Shown one piece after another: positions 63,113-64,000 of a stretch of 64,000 nt of DNA (position 1 is its first letter; each line of letters begins with the position of its first letter). The position numbers and the translations under genes are program-made. Location of the stretch: contig VEPM01000022.1 in assembly GCA_012026795.1 (NCBI GenBank), forward strand, positions 1 to 64,000, given 5' to 3'. Below the pieces are notes generated by a model. That model made no database searches, was not told the origin of the DNA, and saw only the letters and a program-made list of their open reading frames with translations. The DNA comes from Candidatus Methanoperedens sp. (GTDB lineage: Archaea > Halobacteriota > Methanosarcinia > Methanosarcinales > Methanoperedenaceae).

Positions 63113-63246
63113 GATTATCTCTTTAAAAAATTAATGCTTTGATTAGTAATAAGTGTATCCTTGCTTATTTTTTTCAATTCAGCATGGGTTTCATACCAAT
63201 CTTGAGTGCAAGTATTATATGCTCGACTTTAACCCTTACTACATCC

Positions 63247-63278
63247 CGTTACGGTATGTATGAATAAATCCCGTAACG
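63247..63278. repeat. CGTTACGG / CCGTAACG inverted repeat before dut
   Basis: CGTTACGG (63247-63254) is matched by CCGTAACG (63271-63278), 16-nt spacer, and a further GCGTAACG lies at 63298-63305. Three copies of the CGTAACG word within 60 bp upstream of the dut start suggest an operator. Confidence 0.5.
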
Positions 63279-63364
63279 CGAAACAGATCAAAAAATTGCG
63301 TAACGTATTTCTTATTTGCGGTTTTTTCAAAATGTTTATCTGTTCCCGCTGTAATTTTGCACCT

Positions 63365-63871
63365 ATGTTATCCCATGACGAATTGATCACCCTCATCAAT
63401 GAAAAGCCTCCACTTGTCGAAAAAATGATCGACCCGGATATCCAGGTGCAGCCCAACGGTATCGAATTGACCCTGCAGCGCGTGGAATTTCATGATGGTC
63501 CAGGTTCAATCGCTTTTGATAACTCAGAAAGGAAACTCCCGCAGACAAAAAACCTTGATTTCGATGAGGAAGGATGGCTGCATTTACCAAAAGGAAGCTA
63601 TAAGATCGTATTCAACGAGATCGTGAACATCCCTAAAAACATCGCAGCGATCGCAAAACCGCGCTCAAGCTTACTTCGCTGCGGCGTGACTGTGGAAACC
63701 GCTGTATGGGATGCGGGTTACAGCGGAAGATCCGAGAGCCTCCTTGTTGTATATAATGAGAAGGGGTTCAGGGTAAAAAAAGATGCGCGTGTACTTCAAC
63801 TTTTGTTTTTCAGGCTTGGGGAGGAAGTCAGGAAAGGATATTGCGGTGTATACCAGAATGAGAATATCTGA
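63365..63871 (+). CDS. dut: Archaeal dUTPase / dCTP deaminase-family protein
   Basis: 168 residues from the ATG at 63365 (MLSHDELITLINEKP); the longer frame upstream covers the CGTAACG repeats and is not likely coding. Family motifs: IQVQPNGIELTLQRVE, AKPRSSLLRCGVTVETAVWD and AGYSGRSESLLVV. These fit the archaeal dUTP diphosphatase branch of the dCTP deaminase family, giving dUMP and keeping uracil out of DNA. No ribosome site, so possibly leaderless. Confidence 0.9.
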   Translation: MLSHDELITLINEKPPLVEKMIDPDIQVQPNGIELTLQRVEFHDGPGSIAFDNSERKLPQTKNLDFDEEGWLHLPKGSYKIVFNEIVNIPKNIAAIAKPRSSLLRCGVTVETAVWDAGYSGRSESLLVVYNEKGFRVKKDARVLQLLFFRLGEEVRKGYCGVYQNENI

Positions 63872-63913
63872 AAAAAATTAGTTTAATTTATATTAGTGAA
63901 TGTCATAAGAGTA

Positions 63914-64000
63914 ATGGCGAGACTTATGAATATCCTTGATATTACAGAAGATAAGATCTTCAAAACTTTGGGTAAAGGTAAAGCTCCTGAACATAAACCA
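63914..64000 (+). CDS. Partial ORF running off the window
   Basis: ATG at 63914 (or 63926) opens MARLMNILDITEDKIFKTLG and remains open to the last base. Too short to identify. It would be the next gene after dut. Confidence 0.4.
   Translation, partial: MARLMNILDITEDKIFKTLGKGKAPEHKP

Noticed and set aside
63260-63364. 35-residue N-terminal extension of dut
   Set aside because: It covers the CGTAACG repeats and is not part of the dUTPase fold.

Overview
The window is a 64 kb piece of an archaeal chromosome. Archaeal information-processing and lipid genes are present: TFB, Gar1, ribosomal protein S6e, a Cdc48/VAT ATPase, archaeal RNase J, and the mevalonate kinase, isopentenyl phosphate kinase, type 2 IPP isomerase and prenyltransferase set. 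A fused Fae-Hps, a large cytochrome c maturation cluster and a complete polyhydroxyalkanoate (PHA) locus are also present. This combination points to the Methanosarcinales, most likely a 'Candidatus Methanoperedens' (ANME-2d) type methane oxidiser. The organism call is inference from gene content only.

Layout. (1) 0.2-16 kb: Cys/Met-rich small proteins, a solitary predicted nuclease, then a long plus-strand run. It begins ccmE-ccmF, continues with two tandem copies of a two-gene module (CcmH-like protein plus a membrane-anchored 'AMECC' protein), a cupredoxin, CcdA, a PCYCGC-type protein, a YHS protein and a lipoprotein, and ends with three tandem paralogues, an ICMT-like methyltransferase, an archaeosortase, a ubiquitin-like protein and a DUF63 protein. 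(2) 16-23 kb: a metal-uptake region with an FTR1-DUF2318 iron permease and PhnDCE-like ABC transporter flanked by DtxR-type palindromes, a decayed ABC ATPase, an ArsR-like regulator divergent from cbtBA, and a DtxR-family regulator preceded by five 14-bp tandem repeats. (3) 23-29.7 kb: a minus-strand group reading ccmC, an Lrp/AsnC-TRASH metal-sensing regulator, a methyltransferase, a beta-propeller protein and two NapH/CcoG-like polyferredoxins. (4) 30.5-36 kb: PHA synthesis (phaE-like repeat protein, phaE, phaC, two SDR reductases, thiolase). (5) 36-41 kb: an accessory island with an amber-interrupted acylphosphatase gene, a transposase-like fragment and an AT-rich three-gene operon encoding an 11-repeat TPR-like protein with a TIR/nucleoside-deoxyribosyltransferase-like C-terminus. 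(6) 41.4-58.9 kb: mainly housekeeping genes. (7) 59-64 kb: a 1150-residue HD-STAND-HEAT protein, a decayed toxin-antitoxin pair and an archaeal dUTPase.

The most coherent new signal is a 17-bp palindrome, TTTACA-N5-TGTAAA, found at five promoters: two copies flanking the ccmE TATA box, one before the YHS gene, three at exact 20-bp steps before the Met-rich polyferredoxin, one at the TRASH-regulator gene itself and one at ccmC. This predicts a metal-responsive (probably copper) regulon, autoregulated by the TRASH protein, that links cytochrome c maturation to copper handling. A second regulon is suggested by TTAGG-N4-CCTAA boxes around the iron-permease operon.
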